Shown piece after piece: positions 54,472 to 64,000 of a stretch of DNA of 64,000 bases. Origin of the DNA: Eunapius fragilis. Its lineage: Eukaryota; Porifera; Demospongiae; Spongillida; Spongillidae. The notes under the pieces were generated by a model. It was given only the letters and a program-made list of their open reading frames with translations, searched no databases and had not been told where the DNA came from. The DNA is taken from assembly GCA_963681505.1 (NCBI GenBank), contig OY811973.1, forward strand, positions 5,552,128 through 5,616,127. The letters are read 5' to 3'. The translations under genes were made by a program, and so were the position numbers. Within the stretch, counting starts at the first letter, position 1. Each line of letters opens with the position of its first letter.

Positions 54472-55874
54472 ATTAAAGATTAACAAGCGAAGCTGATCTA
54501 ATTGATGAATTAATCATTACTTGCTTCTTCTCTCACTGATTTAGCTCTCGACGTAAAAGCATTCTGAAAAGAAAAATATCGCTAGCCAAAAGTGGTGAAT
54601 ATCGCACAATGATTAGGAATATTAGTAATATGCTTTATATTATATATCAGGTGAATTGATACCCGGCGCAGGACACGACGATAAAGAATTAGCCTGGAAA
54701 TGAGACTTGAACAAATCATTAAAATGACAGTTTTTGTCGCAATAAAATGATATCACGACCCGCGTCAATTTCTATACGATCGTTCCTGAGAGTCGTTCCA
54801 CTTACCTGATCACTATTGCCTATTAGGATGATTAATAGTGTTGTTTCACTTGTAAATTCTAAACAGGAAGAAGGAAACATTTTATGTGCATTGATCACTG
54901 TACGTTAACCGACAAGTCAGCTTGAGATTGAGGAATGCCCAGAAAATAAGAGTTGTTAGGATTATTATTTATTGGACTATTTATACCATCACTGTATAAT
55001 CTTGATGTCACAGAGGCACAACATGCTTCGAAATGAATTGTTCAGCACATTTCGCCATGCATCTTTATCAGCTCAAATCCAATGAGGTGATGTGATGGCC
55101 TAAATAGGCCAATAAATAATAACCTTTATTTTCCGTTCAATCCTCGATCTCAAGCTGACTTGTTCGGTTACTTGGCAAGCGCATAAATTGTAACAAATCC
55201 TTTCATATGTAGGTTAAAATGCCATTAACTAACATTAGAACCATATCATATTATATACCAAAACTCTGTCGATCACTTCGATCGATGAAATGTATGCAAT
55301 CACCATATTTGTTACAACGATGAATGTTTAGTTACCAATGTTTAGGCATTTCAACGATATGTCCGCTTAACATACCAATCAATGCACACATAAAATGTTT
55401 GCATTTCGTGTAGTTCCATGAAATGTGTGCTTAAAACCTTTCGCTCTTACTGTTTAGAATTATAATTAGATTGAGTGTGAACAATTAATATCTGGTAAGT
55501 GTAACGATTCTCAGGAACTATTGTATATAAATATACGCGGGTCGTGAGAACAGTGACTCGCGTATAACTGGCGATCCAGAAGACACAAACGATAATTTAA
55601 AATGTTGTTTGAGTCTCCAAACCGTTTAAGAGAAGAATTTCCAGCCTAATTCTTTACAGTCGTCTCCTTCTAGGCTATAAATATATAAAAAAAGCATATT
55701 ACTATATATACCTATCATGGCGACATTTGTGTTATATTCATTTGATTGCTGTTTTATTCACCATTTTTGGCTAGCGAAGTTTTTACGTCAATAAAGGAGA
55801 AGTAAACAATGCTAGAAGAAACAAGTAAAGATTAATTCATCAATTGGATTAGCTTCTCTTGTTCTTATTCTTCA
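54472..55874. mobile_element. Nested foldback, left copy
   Basis: About 1.4 kb with imperfect inverted arms of its own: GCGAAGCTGATCTAATTGAT at the left and ATCAATTGGATTAGCTTCTC at the right; CGCTAGCCAAAAGTGGTGAA against TTCACCATTTTTGGCTAGCG; GACAAGTCAGCTTGAGATTG against CGATCTCAAGCTGACTTGTT. Centre near 55050. Arms are clearly diverged from each other, unlike the near-identical big arms. Confidence 0.87.
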
Positions 55875-56285
55875 ATGACGACGGCTTATCGGATTTGAAA
55901 TCTTAATGCATCACGAAATTTTTACCAAATGTGACAAGCGCACCCTGAAACTTTGAAAGCAGTGCAACCTATATTAGCTTATATATATAGATACGGTCAT
56001 CTATGCTTATGCTTTTGTTCCCCCACGCAATATGTAATACTAGCGTTGAATTAGCATACAAATCACATCCCATAATGCATTATCTATCGATTGTGAAAAG
56101 CTGTCGATTGTTAAAAGCTGACGATCGATCAATCATAACAGATCAATATTGGAACGCCATTTGGGTCAAAATTGATCATTTCTGTAATTCGATCAAACTT
56201 TTTAGATCGACGTAATTTTCTAACCGATCGCTATATCTCATTCGATCATGCGGATTTGACACTAATTTTTTTTTGATGGGATTAA

Positions 56286-56400
56286 ATCGATGGACATCGA
56301 TTGATGATCAATCGATCGACATCGATTGATGATCGATTAATCGATCGACATCGATTGATGATCAATCGATGGACATCGATTGATGATCAATCGATCGACC
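56286..56400. repeat. ATCGATTGATGATCA minisatellite, left copy
   Basis: Short units of ATCGATTGATGATCA and GATCGACATCGATTG repeat about four times. Each unit is itself palindromic and rich in GATC/ATCGAT. Its mirror is at 61341-61455. Confidence 0.9.
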
Positions 56401-56550
56401 ATCTTCGATCGATCACAGATCTGGATCATTCGACGGGGGAACGATTTGGTACGAGGTTAGGCTGTTTCCAGAATCGGTATATAGAGACTGGGACTTTAGT
56501 AATAATATTCATCTTCGCTGCACAGGAAGGTGCTACATTAAAATACGATC

Positions 56551-56652
56551 AGGAGCAGGAGATGCTACCTAAACCAGGAGCAGGAGCAGGAGCAGGGCTG
56601 GCCAGAGCAGGAGCAGGAGCAGGAGATGCTACGACGGACCAGGAGCAGGAGC
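56551..56652. repeat. GGAGCA hexamer repeat, left copy
   Basis: CAGGAGCAGGAGATGCTACC units and pure CAGGAG runs. The same motif family, inverted, reappears outside the arm at 58185-58290 and, in the arm copy, at 61089-61190. Confidence 0.88.
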
Positions 56653-57340
56653 AGACGATGAAATCGAACTGCAGATAATAAAATCATTATTATTTCCGAT
56701 TTGTATTATCTCCGATGTAAGTAATGTACATCAACCATACAAACGCAATCTTTGCTTCAAACACCATGCGAGTTCGCATGCGGGTGAGCACACGTGCCTT
56801 CTAGTTCAGTCCCTTCAGTAATGGAGCAGGCGAAGTGATTTTTGAGAATCTTGATCTTGATGGCGATCAAGTGCTCGAGATCTTCCAAATTATACTACAA
56901 AGTAACGAGACTCTGTTGCGCAAATTCCGCTAGTGTTGCCAAAGGATGTATTTTAATTGCACGATGATTGTTTGAGCGGAGCAGATAAAATCGGTATGGT
57001 TTAAGAAGTGCATCGCTTATGTATTCGAATTTGTATGCCGTTTAAGCTTCCACTTCCCAGGCCCCCTATAGATGTGATCAGTATCGCTGGGTGACAAAAG
57101 GGGTGTATAATATAAAATATGAAAAAGAAGTCAAACGCTATTGATAGTGACCAGTTCATCAAGGAGGTGATATGCGGTCTCGACAATTTGTTATTGAATT
57201 TCAACAACTTATACATAACAAGAATTTGATGTTGAGTGGAATTGATTATATAAAGAATCTCTTGATGTCCTACTATTAATGCATTCTTAGAAACAGTCCT
57301 GCTGAAAATGAACTCAAAGCATCTTCGTATTTACGTAAAG

Positions 57341-57775
57341 TTAGTGGATGATATACACAATGGGAAAACCATAACACCTAAAAACTTGAAGGAAAAAGAC
57401 AAACTGCTTTCGATCGGAAGTATTCAAACAGAACGGAAACAAAGTACCGTTTAGAACCTGAACATTCGATTTTGGAACAGATGTTCTCTGTCCCCATGCA
57501 TTGGGATGAACTTTCGGAAATGCTGCACGTGGTCGTTTCCCTGACAGCCCTCCATTTGATGAAGAAATTGATATTGAAAAATTGAGCACCTGGAAAACAG
57601 AAGTTTTTTTAATCGATGTTATGGACTGTTCAGAAGTTTGAGCTGGAGCCCCTGGACGATCCCACTTGCTATTGCTTCTTTTCAGGGAGACTCGCTTACT
57701 AATAACACTTCCTAGAAAAAATTTTTTGATGGAGCATTTATGTACTGGTGAGTTACTCTTAAAAGTAAGGAGCAT
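57341..57775 (-). CDS. Unrecognised 144-aa ORF in left arm
   Basis: Begins MLLTFKSNSPVHKCSIKKFF, is rich in Ser, Lys and Asn, and contains SSNGGLSGKRPRAAFPKVHP. A second ORF (57712-57897) overlaps upstream in another frame. The identical protein is encoded in the right arm at 59966-60400. No domain recognised; conservation between arms reflects duplication, not selection. May be a decayed transposon gene. Confidence 0.3.
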   Translation of the reverse strand: MLLTFKSNSPVHKCSIKKFFLGSVISKRVSLKRSNSKWDRPGAPAQTSEQSITSIKKTSVFQVLNFSISISSSNGGLSGKRPRAAFPKVHPNAWGQRTSVPKSNVQVLNGTLFPFCLNTSDRKQFVFFLQVFRCYGFPIVYIIH

Positions 57776-58168
57776 CTCATTTCACTCCTGCTGTTATGGG
57801 CCAAAGAAAGTTGTGGTTTTACCATCGACTCTTTGAAACTGACAAAGTACGAGTGACACCTATGAAAGAAGCTAACATGTTTGGACAAAAGGGACATGTA
57901 TTGGTTAAGTTTTCATCGTGCATGCATACGTATACAGCATTTTTTTGATCAATTATAGAGGTCTCATTATATATTAAGTCTATTTTTTTGTTTCCTCAAT
58001 TACTGTGTTTGCTGTTAAATGAGGAAACTATGTTTTGTTAATACAATAAATAGTCATTTCTATATTACTAGAAGTAATATCTGCAGTTGAGTTATCATCC
58101 TTGCACCTGCTTCTGATACGTCCTTATATAGGTAGCTACGCCTACTCCTGCACTTGCTCTTTTAGGTA

Positions 58169-58759
58169 GCATATACTTCTCCTGATCCTTGCTACTCCTG
58201 CCCCTTCTCCTGCTTCTGCTCCTGGTTTTAGGTAGCATCTCCGGCTCCTGCTTCTGGTTTTACGTAGCAACTCCTGCTCCTGCTTCTATACAGTGCACAC
58301 GAATTTTTTAACTATTGAACCATACGAGCGGCAGACAAGTGGTACATTAACTTAATAAGCACCTCGTTTCGATGAAGAATGGATATAGCATATAGTTTAG
58401 CGTAGCTAGCTGTATTCCTTGTGTGTGGGCATTCAAGTGGTGTACGCTTATGCGTGTAAAGATTAAATGGCTCATGAAGTGTTGCTCGTTTACACTATAA
58501 AACCTATGAGCGAATAAACTTATTACTATATGTTAGTTATATGTAGTTACTTTCAATGCTTGTTTGTACATGTTGGATGACTGTTTGTACGCCTGCCTGT
58601 TTGAGATTAGAGCAAAGGAACCGAATGTGGAGAACGCACCCCTATTAAGAAACACTAACATTAATCACCGTTATGGGTTTACTCGATGAATCTAATTGAC
58701 AGAGTCTGTTTCTACTAGCCGTCGAGCACAATAAAAAATTCCACTAGCATTTGGCAAGC
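58169..58759. other. Left part of palindrome spacer
   Basis: 58169-58290 is a degenerate repeat of GCTCCTGCTTCTGGTTTTAG-type units including GTAGCA. The rest is AT-rich and non-coding. Confidence 0.6.
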
Positions 58760-59515
58760 TAGGTGTGCAGCACTGTGCTCCTTTGCAAGCCCCTGTTTTC
58801 ATTACTGCTTCGCAGGGTTTCTTTGTGCGCTCTAATGCAGCCTTTTCCTCTAGAGCTGCCTATCTTTTTCTGCGTCGCTCCTCTTTCTCGGCTATCTCTC
58901 TCCTCTTCATATCCTCAGCAGCCTTAAATTCATCAATCCATTGTGCTGAAGTCATGCACTGAGTTGAGCCTTTCATACGCTTAAAAGTAGGGGTAGTGTT
59001 GTCCTCTGGATCCAAGCTTTCTCCTTCTGAATCATCAGTTGTGCAACTTTGTGGAGAGGTTGGTTCAGCATGTTGCACCTGCTCAGGACGTACTGCACAT
59101 GCAGCCACATACATGGAATGGTACTGAATGGACAATTTCAGACGTAACTTCTTCTGTTGTCATTGCAACAGCCTCAATATCTACACGCCTCTTCACCTCT
59201 TGAGCCACACCATCCTCTATAAAGCTTACAATGGTGACTTGATCAGAAAGTGCTGCCCCCGACACACCACATGAAGCCATTCTTGCATCATGGGGTCCTA
59301 CTGTATCTTCAGGAAGAGCATCTACCGCACGTAGAGGAGACAGGCCTGTCTTTTGGAATGCCGACATGATAGGCATCATTGATTATCATTGGAACATCGT
59401 GTGGTAGAATAAGATGTGATACTGAATGTTTGGTCATTGCAGCAGAAGAAAGCATCTTTAGTGGACCAAACACTCCTTCCCACACCAGATGGCTGGTGTG
59501 GGAAGGCATGAGCAC
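58760..59515 (-). pseudogene. DDE transposase C-terminal fragment in palindrome spacer
   Basis: Minus-strand pieces in order: 59515-59450 HTSHLVWEGVFGPLK, the block that follows the catalytic region in DDE_1/pogo-like transposases; 59379-59320 MSAFQKTGLSPLRAVDALPE, resembling their GFRKTGIxPxNxxAIP block; and 58960-58860 EEKERRRKR preceded by WIDEFKAAEDMKRRE, a basic C-terminal helix. Several frame changes. No N-terminal or catalytic part remains within the 1.4-kb spacer. Confidence 0.65.
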
Positions 59516-59563
59516 AATGTCAAGCTGTTTGTTTGGTCCACTAAAGATGCTTTCTTCTGCTGC
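59438..59563. repeat. Short inverted repeat next to the right-arm junction
   Basis: GCAGCAGAAGAAAGCATCTT plus TAGTGGACCAAACA at 59438-59471 is repeated in reverse complement at 59530-59563. Between them CACACCAGATGGCTGGTGTG forms a second inner palindrome. The right arm begins only 9 bp later. Confidence 0.9.
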
Positions 59564-59965
59564 ATCTTATTATACCTAAAAGAGCAAGTGCAGGAGTAGG
59601 CGTAGCTACCTATATAAGGACGTACCAGAAGCAGGTGCAAGGATGATAACTCAACTGCAGATATTACTTCTAGTAATATAGAAATGACTATTTATTGTAT
59701 TAACAAAACATAGTTTCCTCATTTAACAGCAAACACAGTAATTGAGGAAACAAAAAAATAGACTTAATATATAATGAGACCTCTATAATTGATCAAAAAA
59801 ATGCTGTATACGTATGCATGCACGATGAAAACTTAACCAATACATGTCCCTTTTGTCCAAACATGTTAGCTTCTTTCATAGGTGTCACTCGTACTTTGTC
59901 AGTTTCAAAGAGTCGATGGTAAAACCACAACTTTCTTTGGCCCATAACAGCAGGAGTGAAATGAG

Positions 59966-60400
59966 ATGCTCCTTACTTTTAAGAGTAACTCACCAGTACA
60001 TAAATGCTCCATCAAAAAATTTTTTCTAGGAAGTGTTATTAGTAAGCGAGTCTCCCTGAAAAGAAGCAATAGCAAGTGGGATCGTCCAGGGGCTCCAGCT
60101 CAAACTTCTGAACAGTCCATAACATCGATTAAAAAAACTTCTGTTTTCCAGGTGCTCAATTTTTCAATATCAATTTCTTCATCAAATGGAGGGCTGTCAG
60201 GGAAACGACCACGTGCAGCATTTCCGAAAGTTCATCCCAATGCATGGGGACAGAGAACATCTGTTCCAAAATCGAATGTTCAGGTTCTAAACGGTACTTT
60301 GTTTCCGTTCTGTTTGAATACTTCCGATCGAAAGCAGTTTGTCTTTTTCCTTCAAGTTTTTAGGTGTTATGGTTTTCCCATTGTGTATATCATCCACTAA
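59966..60400 (+). CDS. Unrecognised 144-aa ORF, right-arm copy
   Basis: Protein identical to that of 57341-57775 on the other arm. Same caveats apply. Confidence 0.3.
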   Translation: MLLTFKSNSPVHKCSIKKFFLGSVISKRVSLKRSNSKWDRPGAPAQTSEQSITSIKKTSVFQVLNFSISISSSNGGLSGKRPRAAFPKVHPNAWGQRTSVPKSNVQVLNGTLFPFCLNTSDRKQFVFFLQVFRCYGFPIVYIIH

Positions 60401-61340
60401 CTTTACGTAAATACGAAGATGCTTTGAGTTCATTTTCAGCAGGACTGTTTCTAAGAATGCATTAATAGTAGGACATCAAGAGATTCTTTATATAATCAAT
60501 TCCACTCAACATCAAATTCTTGTTATGTATAAGTTGTTGAAATTCAATAACAAATTGTCGAGACCGCATATCACCTCCTTGATGAACTGGTCACTATCAA
60601 TAGCGTTTGACTTCTTTTTCATATTTTATATTATACACCCCTTTTGTCACCCAGCGATACTGATCACATCTATAGGGGGCCTGGGAAGTGGAAGCTTAAA
60701 CGGCATACAAATTCGAATACATAAGCGATGCACTTCTTAAACCATACCGATTTTATCTGCTCCGCTCAAACAATCATCGTGCAATTAAAATACATCCTTT
60801 GGCAACACTAGCGGAATTTGCGCAACAGAGTCTCGTTACTTTGTAGTATAATTTGGAAGATCTCGAGCACTTGATCGCCATCAAGATCAAGATTCTCAAA
60901 AATCACTTCGCCTGCTCCATTACTGAAGGGACTGAACTAGAAGGCACGTGTGCTCACCCGCATGCGAACTCGCATGGTGTTTGAAGCAAAGATTGCGTTT
61001 GTATGGTTGATGTACATTACTTACATCGGAGATAATACAAATCGGAAATAATAATGATTTTATTATCTGCAGTTCGATTTCATCGTCTGCTCCTGCTCCT
61101 GGTCCGTCGTAGCATCTCCTGCTCCTGCTCCTGCTCTGGCCAGCCCTGCTCCTGCTCCTGCTCCTGGTTTAGGTAGCATCTCCTGCTCCTGATCGTATTT
61201 TAATGTAGCACCTTCCTGTGCAGCGAAGATGAATATTATTACTAAAGTCCCAGTCTCTATATACCGATTCTGGAAACAGCCTAACCTCGTACCAAATCGT
61301 TCCCCCGTCGAATGATCCAGATCTGTGATCGATCGAAGAT

Positions 61341-61455
61341 GGTCGATCGATTGATCATCAATCGATGTCCATCGATTGATCATCAATCGATGTCGATCGA
61401 TTAATCGATCATCAATCGATGTCGATCGATTGATCATCAATCGATGTCCATCGAT
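61341..61455. repeat. ATCGATTGATGATCA minisatellite, right copy
   Basis: Mirror image of 56286-56400 with the same unit number, so no slippage has occurred since the arms became identical. Confidence 0.9.
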
Positions 61456-61866
61456 TTAATCCCATCAAAAAAAAATTAGTGTCAAATCCGCATGATCGAA
61501 TGAGATATAGCGATCGGTTAGAAAATTACGTCGATCTAAAAAGTTTGATCGAATTACAGAAATGATCAATTTTGACCCAAATGGCGTTCCAATGATTGAT
61601 CTGTTATGATTGATCGATCGTCAGCTTTTAACAATCGACAGCTTTTCACAATCGATAGATAATGCATTATGGGATGTGATTTGTATGCTAATTCAACGCT
61701 AGTATTACATATTGCGTGGGGGAACAAAAGCATAAGCATAGATGACCGTATCTATATATATAAGCTAATATAGGTTGCACTGCTTTCAAAGTTTCAGGGT
61801 GCGCTTGTCACATTTGGTAAAAATTTCGTGATGCATTAAGATTTCAAATCCGATAAGCCGTCGTCA

Positions 61867-63269
61867 TTGAAGAATAAGAACAAGAGAAGCTAATCCAATT
61901 GATGAATTAATCTTTACTTGTTTCTTCTAGCATTGTTTACTTCTCCTTTATTGACGTAAAAACTTCGCTAGCCAAAAATGGTGAATAAAACAGCAATCAA
62001 ATGAATATAACACAAATGTCGCCATGATAGGTATATATAGTAATATGCTTTTTTTATATATTTATAGCCTAGAAGGAGACGACTGTAAAGAATTAGGCTG
62101 GAAATTCTTCTCTTAAACGGTTTGGAGACTCAAACAACATTTTAAATTATCGTTTGTGTCTTCTGGATCGCCAGTTATACGCGAGTCACTGTTCTCACGA
62201 CCCGCGTATATTTATATACAATAGTTCCTGAGAATCGTTACACTTACCAGATATTAATTGTTCACACTCAATCTAATTATAATTCTAAACAGTAAGAGCG
62301 AAAGGTTTTAAGCACACATTTCATGGAACTACACGAAATGCAAACATTTTATGTGTGCATTGATTGGTATGTTAAGCGGACATATCGTTGAAATGCCTAA
62401 ACATTGGTAACTAAACATTCATCGTTGTAACAAATATGGTGATTGCATACATTTCATCGATCGAAGTGATCGACAGAGTTTTGGTATATAATATGATATG
62501 GTTCTAATGTTAGTTAATGGCATTTTAACCTACATATGAAAGGATTTGTTACAATTTATGCGCTTGCCAAGTAACCGAACAAGTCAGCTTGAGATCGAGG
62601 ATTGAACGGAAAATAAAGGTTATTATTTATTGGCCTATTTAGGCCATCACATCACCTCATTGGATTTGAGCTGATAAAGATGCATGGCGAAATGTGCTGA
62701 ACAATTCATTTCGAAGCATGTTGTGCCTCTGTGACATCAAGATTATACAGTGATGGTATAAATAGTCCAATAAATAATAATCCTAACAACTCTTATTTTC
62801 TGGGCATTCCTCAATCTCAAGCTGACTTGTCGGTTAACGTACAGTGATCAATGCACATAAAATGTTTCCTTCTTCCTGTTTAGAATTTACAAGTGAAACA
62901 ACACTATTAATCATCCTAATAGGCAATAGTGATCAGGTAAGTGGAACGACTCTCAGGAACGATCGTATAGAAATTGACGCGGGTCGTGATATCATTTTAT
63001 TGCGACAAAAACTGTCATTTTAATGATTTGTTCAAGTCTCATTTCCAGGCTAATTCTTTATCGTCGTGTCCTGCGCCGGGTATCAATTCACCTGATATAT
63101 AATATAAAGCATATTACTAATATTCCTAATCATTGTGCGATATTCACCACTTTTGGCTAGCGATATTTTTCTTTTCAGAATGCTTTTACGTCGAGAGCTA
63201 AATCAGTGAGAGAAGAAGCAAGTAATGATTAATTCATCAATTAGATCAGCTTCGCTTGTTAATCTTTAA
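61867..63269. mobile_element. Nested foldback, right copy
   Basis: Mirror image of 54472-55874. Confidence 0.87.
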
Positions 63270-64000
63270 TTAGTCTTTACATGTTGAGGGTATGTGTGGG
63301 TATATAATGAACTTGAATAAGCAATGAAATACACATTATAAAATTATCCTTGTTGCGGGAATTGAAAGTTTACTGACATTGCCTGATATACTGGTATTCT
63401 ATTGTGGTTATGATCCTATCCCCCACTGTGTTATCATGCGAAGCCAGTTTTCGATATTCCTGGCGTATTTCCTTCTGCACAGACACGTGGTATGCAAATT
63501 CATCTACAAACAAAATACTCAAAAGCCGGACATGTATAACATCCGTTCTAATGAAATATAGTTCAACTACTTGAACTATATTAAAACAGTTTGGATTAAA
63601 TGTCATCACTAAATCTTAATATGCGTAATACATTTCATATTGCAATCCAACGAATGGATATATATATATATATATATAGATGCTATAATCAATATTTCAA
63701 TTGGTTATGATATACTATATATGTAACACCAAATTGAATGCTAAACCACCATTCATTTGAGATTAAGTATGCTGACAATAAAATGCACGATTAAAAATCT
63801 GTGCCTGACTCATTTTGCGTTAATTACAACATAGTTCGGTTCTGTATCAAATGCTTGTATAAGAGCTGTTGTTAGAACGCATTAAGATATTGCATGCGTT
63901 CAGCTGAGGATGTACTCATTGCTCCCTCCCGATCTGATCTGTATGGTAGACTTACCGGCATATGATGTGTGCAAATGCTACAGTAATCCATGCAAAGAGG

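Larger units (their letters stand above)
53742..58168. repeat. Left arm of giant palindrome (at least 4.4 kb)
   Basis: The whole segment is the reverse complement of 59573-64000. Matching positions add to 117741-117742 throughout; the one-base shift comes from an indel at about 56147/61594. The inner boundary is exact at 58168 (GCTCTTTTAGGTA). The outer boundary is unknown because the partner arm runs off the window. Contents: nested foldback 54472-55874, minisatellite 56286-56400, GGAGCA repeat 56551-56652 and a 144-aa ORF. Confidence 0.97.
59573..64000. repeat. Right arm of giant palindrome (truncated by window end)
   Basis: Reverse complement of 53742-58168. The match is still perfect at base 64000, where CTACAGTAATCCATGCAAAG mirrors CTTTGCATGGATTACTGTAG at 53745-53764, so the palindrome extends further. 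Confidence 0.97.

Overview
The window is animal nuclear DNA. Most introns are 50-90 bp with GT-AG ends, the composition is AT-rich, and the gene families are metazoan: a TRIM protein with filamin and NHL domains, a GTSF1-type piRNA cofactor, AP5S1, ELP6, GANP/MCM3AP and ADA. Tiny introns, tightly packed genes and abundant old DNA transposons suggest an early-branching metazoan, most like a demosponge. That placement is inference and was not tested by any search.

Gene block (about 0.5-27 kb, plus ADA-2 exons to 48 kb). In order: GTSF1-like (-), a small unrecognised ORF (-), MCM3AP/GANP (+, 36 exons), a single-exon TRIM-NHL gene (-) inside MCM3AP intron 13, ADA-1 (-, 9 exons), AP5S1 (+, 6 exons), ELP6 (-, 7 exons) and ADA-2 (+, 9 exons). 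I built exon models by hand from splice sites, reading phase and family similarity. MCM3AP, ADA-1, AP5S1, ELP6 and ADA-2 each close in frame from ATG to stop (1658, 348, 186, 274 and 337 aa). Neighbours alternate between head-to-head pairs with start codons 66-93 bp apart and tail-to-tail pairs, which suggests shared bidirectional promoters. The two ADA genes flank the AP5S1/ELP6 pair in inverted orientation. ADA-1 occupies 1.6 kb; ADA-2 is stretched over 21 kb by transposons in its introns.

Transposon-rich zones. 2.2-5 kb holds two opposed reverse-transcriptase remnants, one split by a short hAT element with a perfect 8-bp target duplication. ADA-2 introns hold two members of a foldback family, DIRS-like and hAT-like remnants, an internally deleted piggyBac with TTAA on both sides, a decayed pogo/Tigger-like transposase and a HIRAN-domain ORF. 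ELP6 intron 5 carries a hAT fragment. After ADA-2 come small MITEs, a 42-bp minisatellite, a LINE 3' end and a possible C1orf53-like exon.

Right end (53.7-64 kb). A giant palindrome fills the end: two near-identical inverted arms of at least 4.4 kb around a 1.4-kb spacer, still continuing at the window edge. Each arm contains its own 1.4-kb foldback, an ATCGAT-type minisatellite, a GGAGCA-type repeat and an unrecognised 144-aa ORF. The spacer holds a DDE-transposase C-terminal fragment. This palindrome, the foldback family with 4-bp target duplications, and the apparent gene-conversion tract between the ADA paralogs are the most interesting items.
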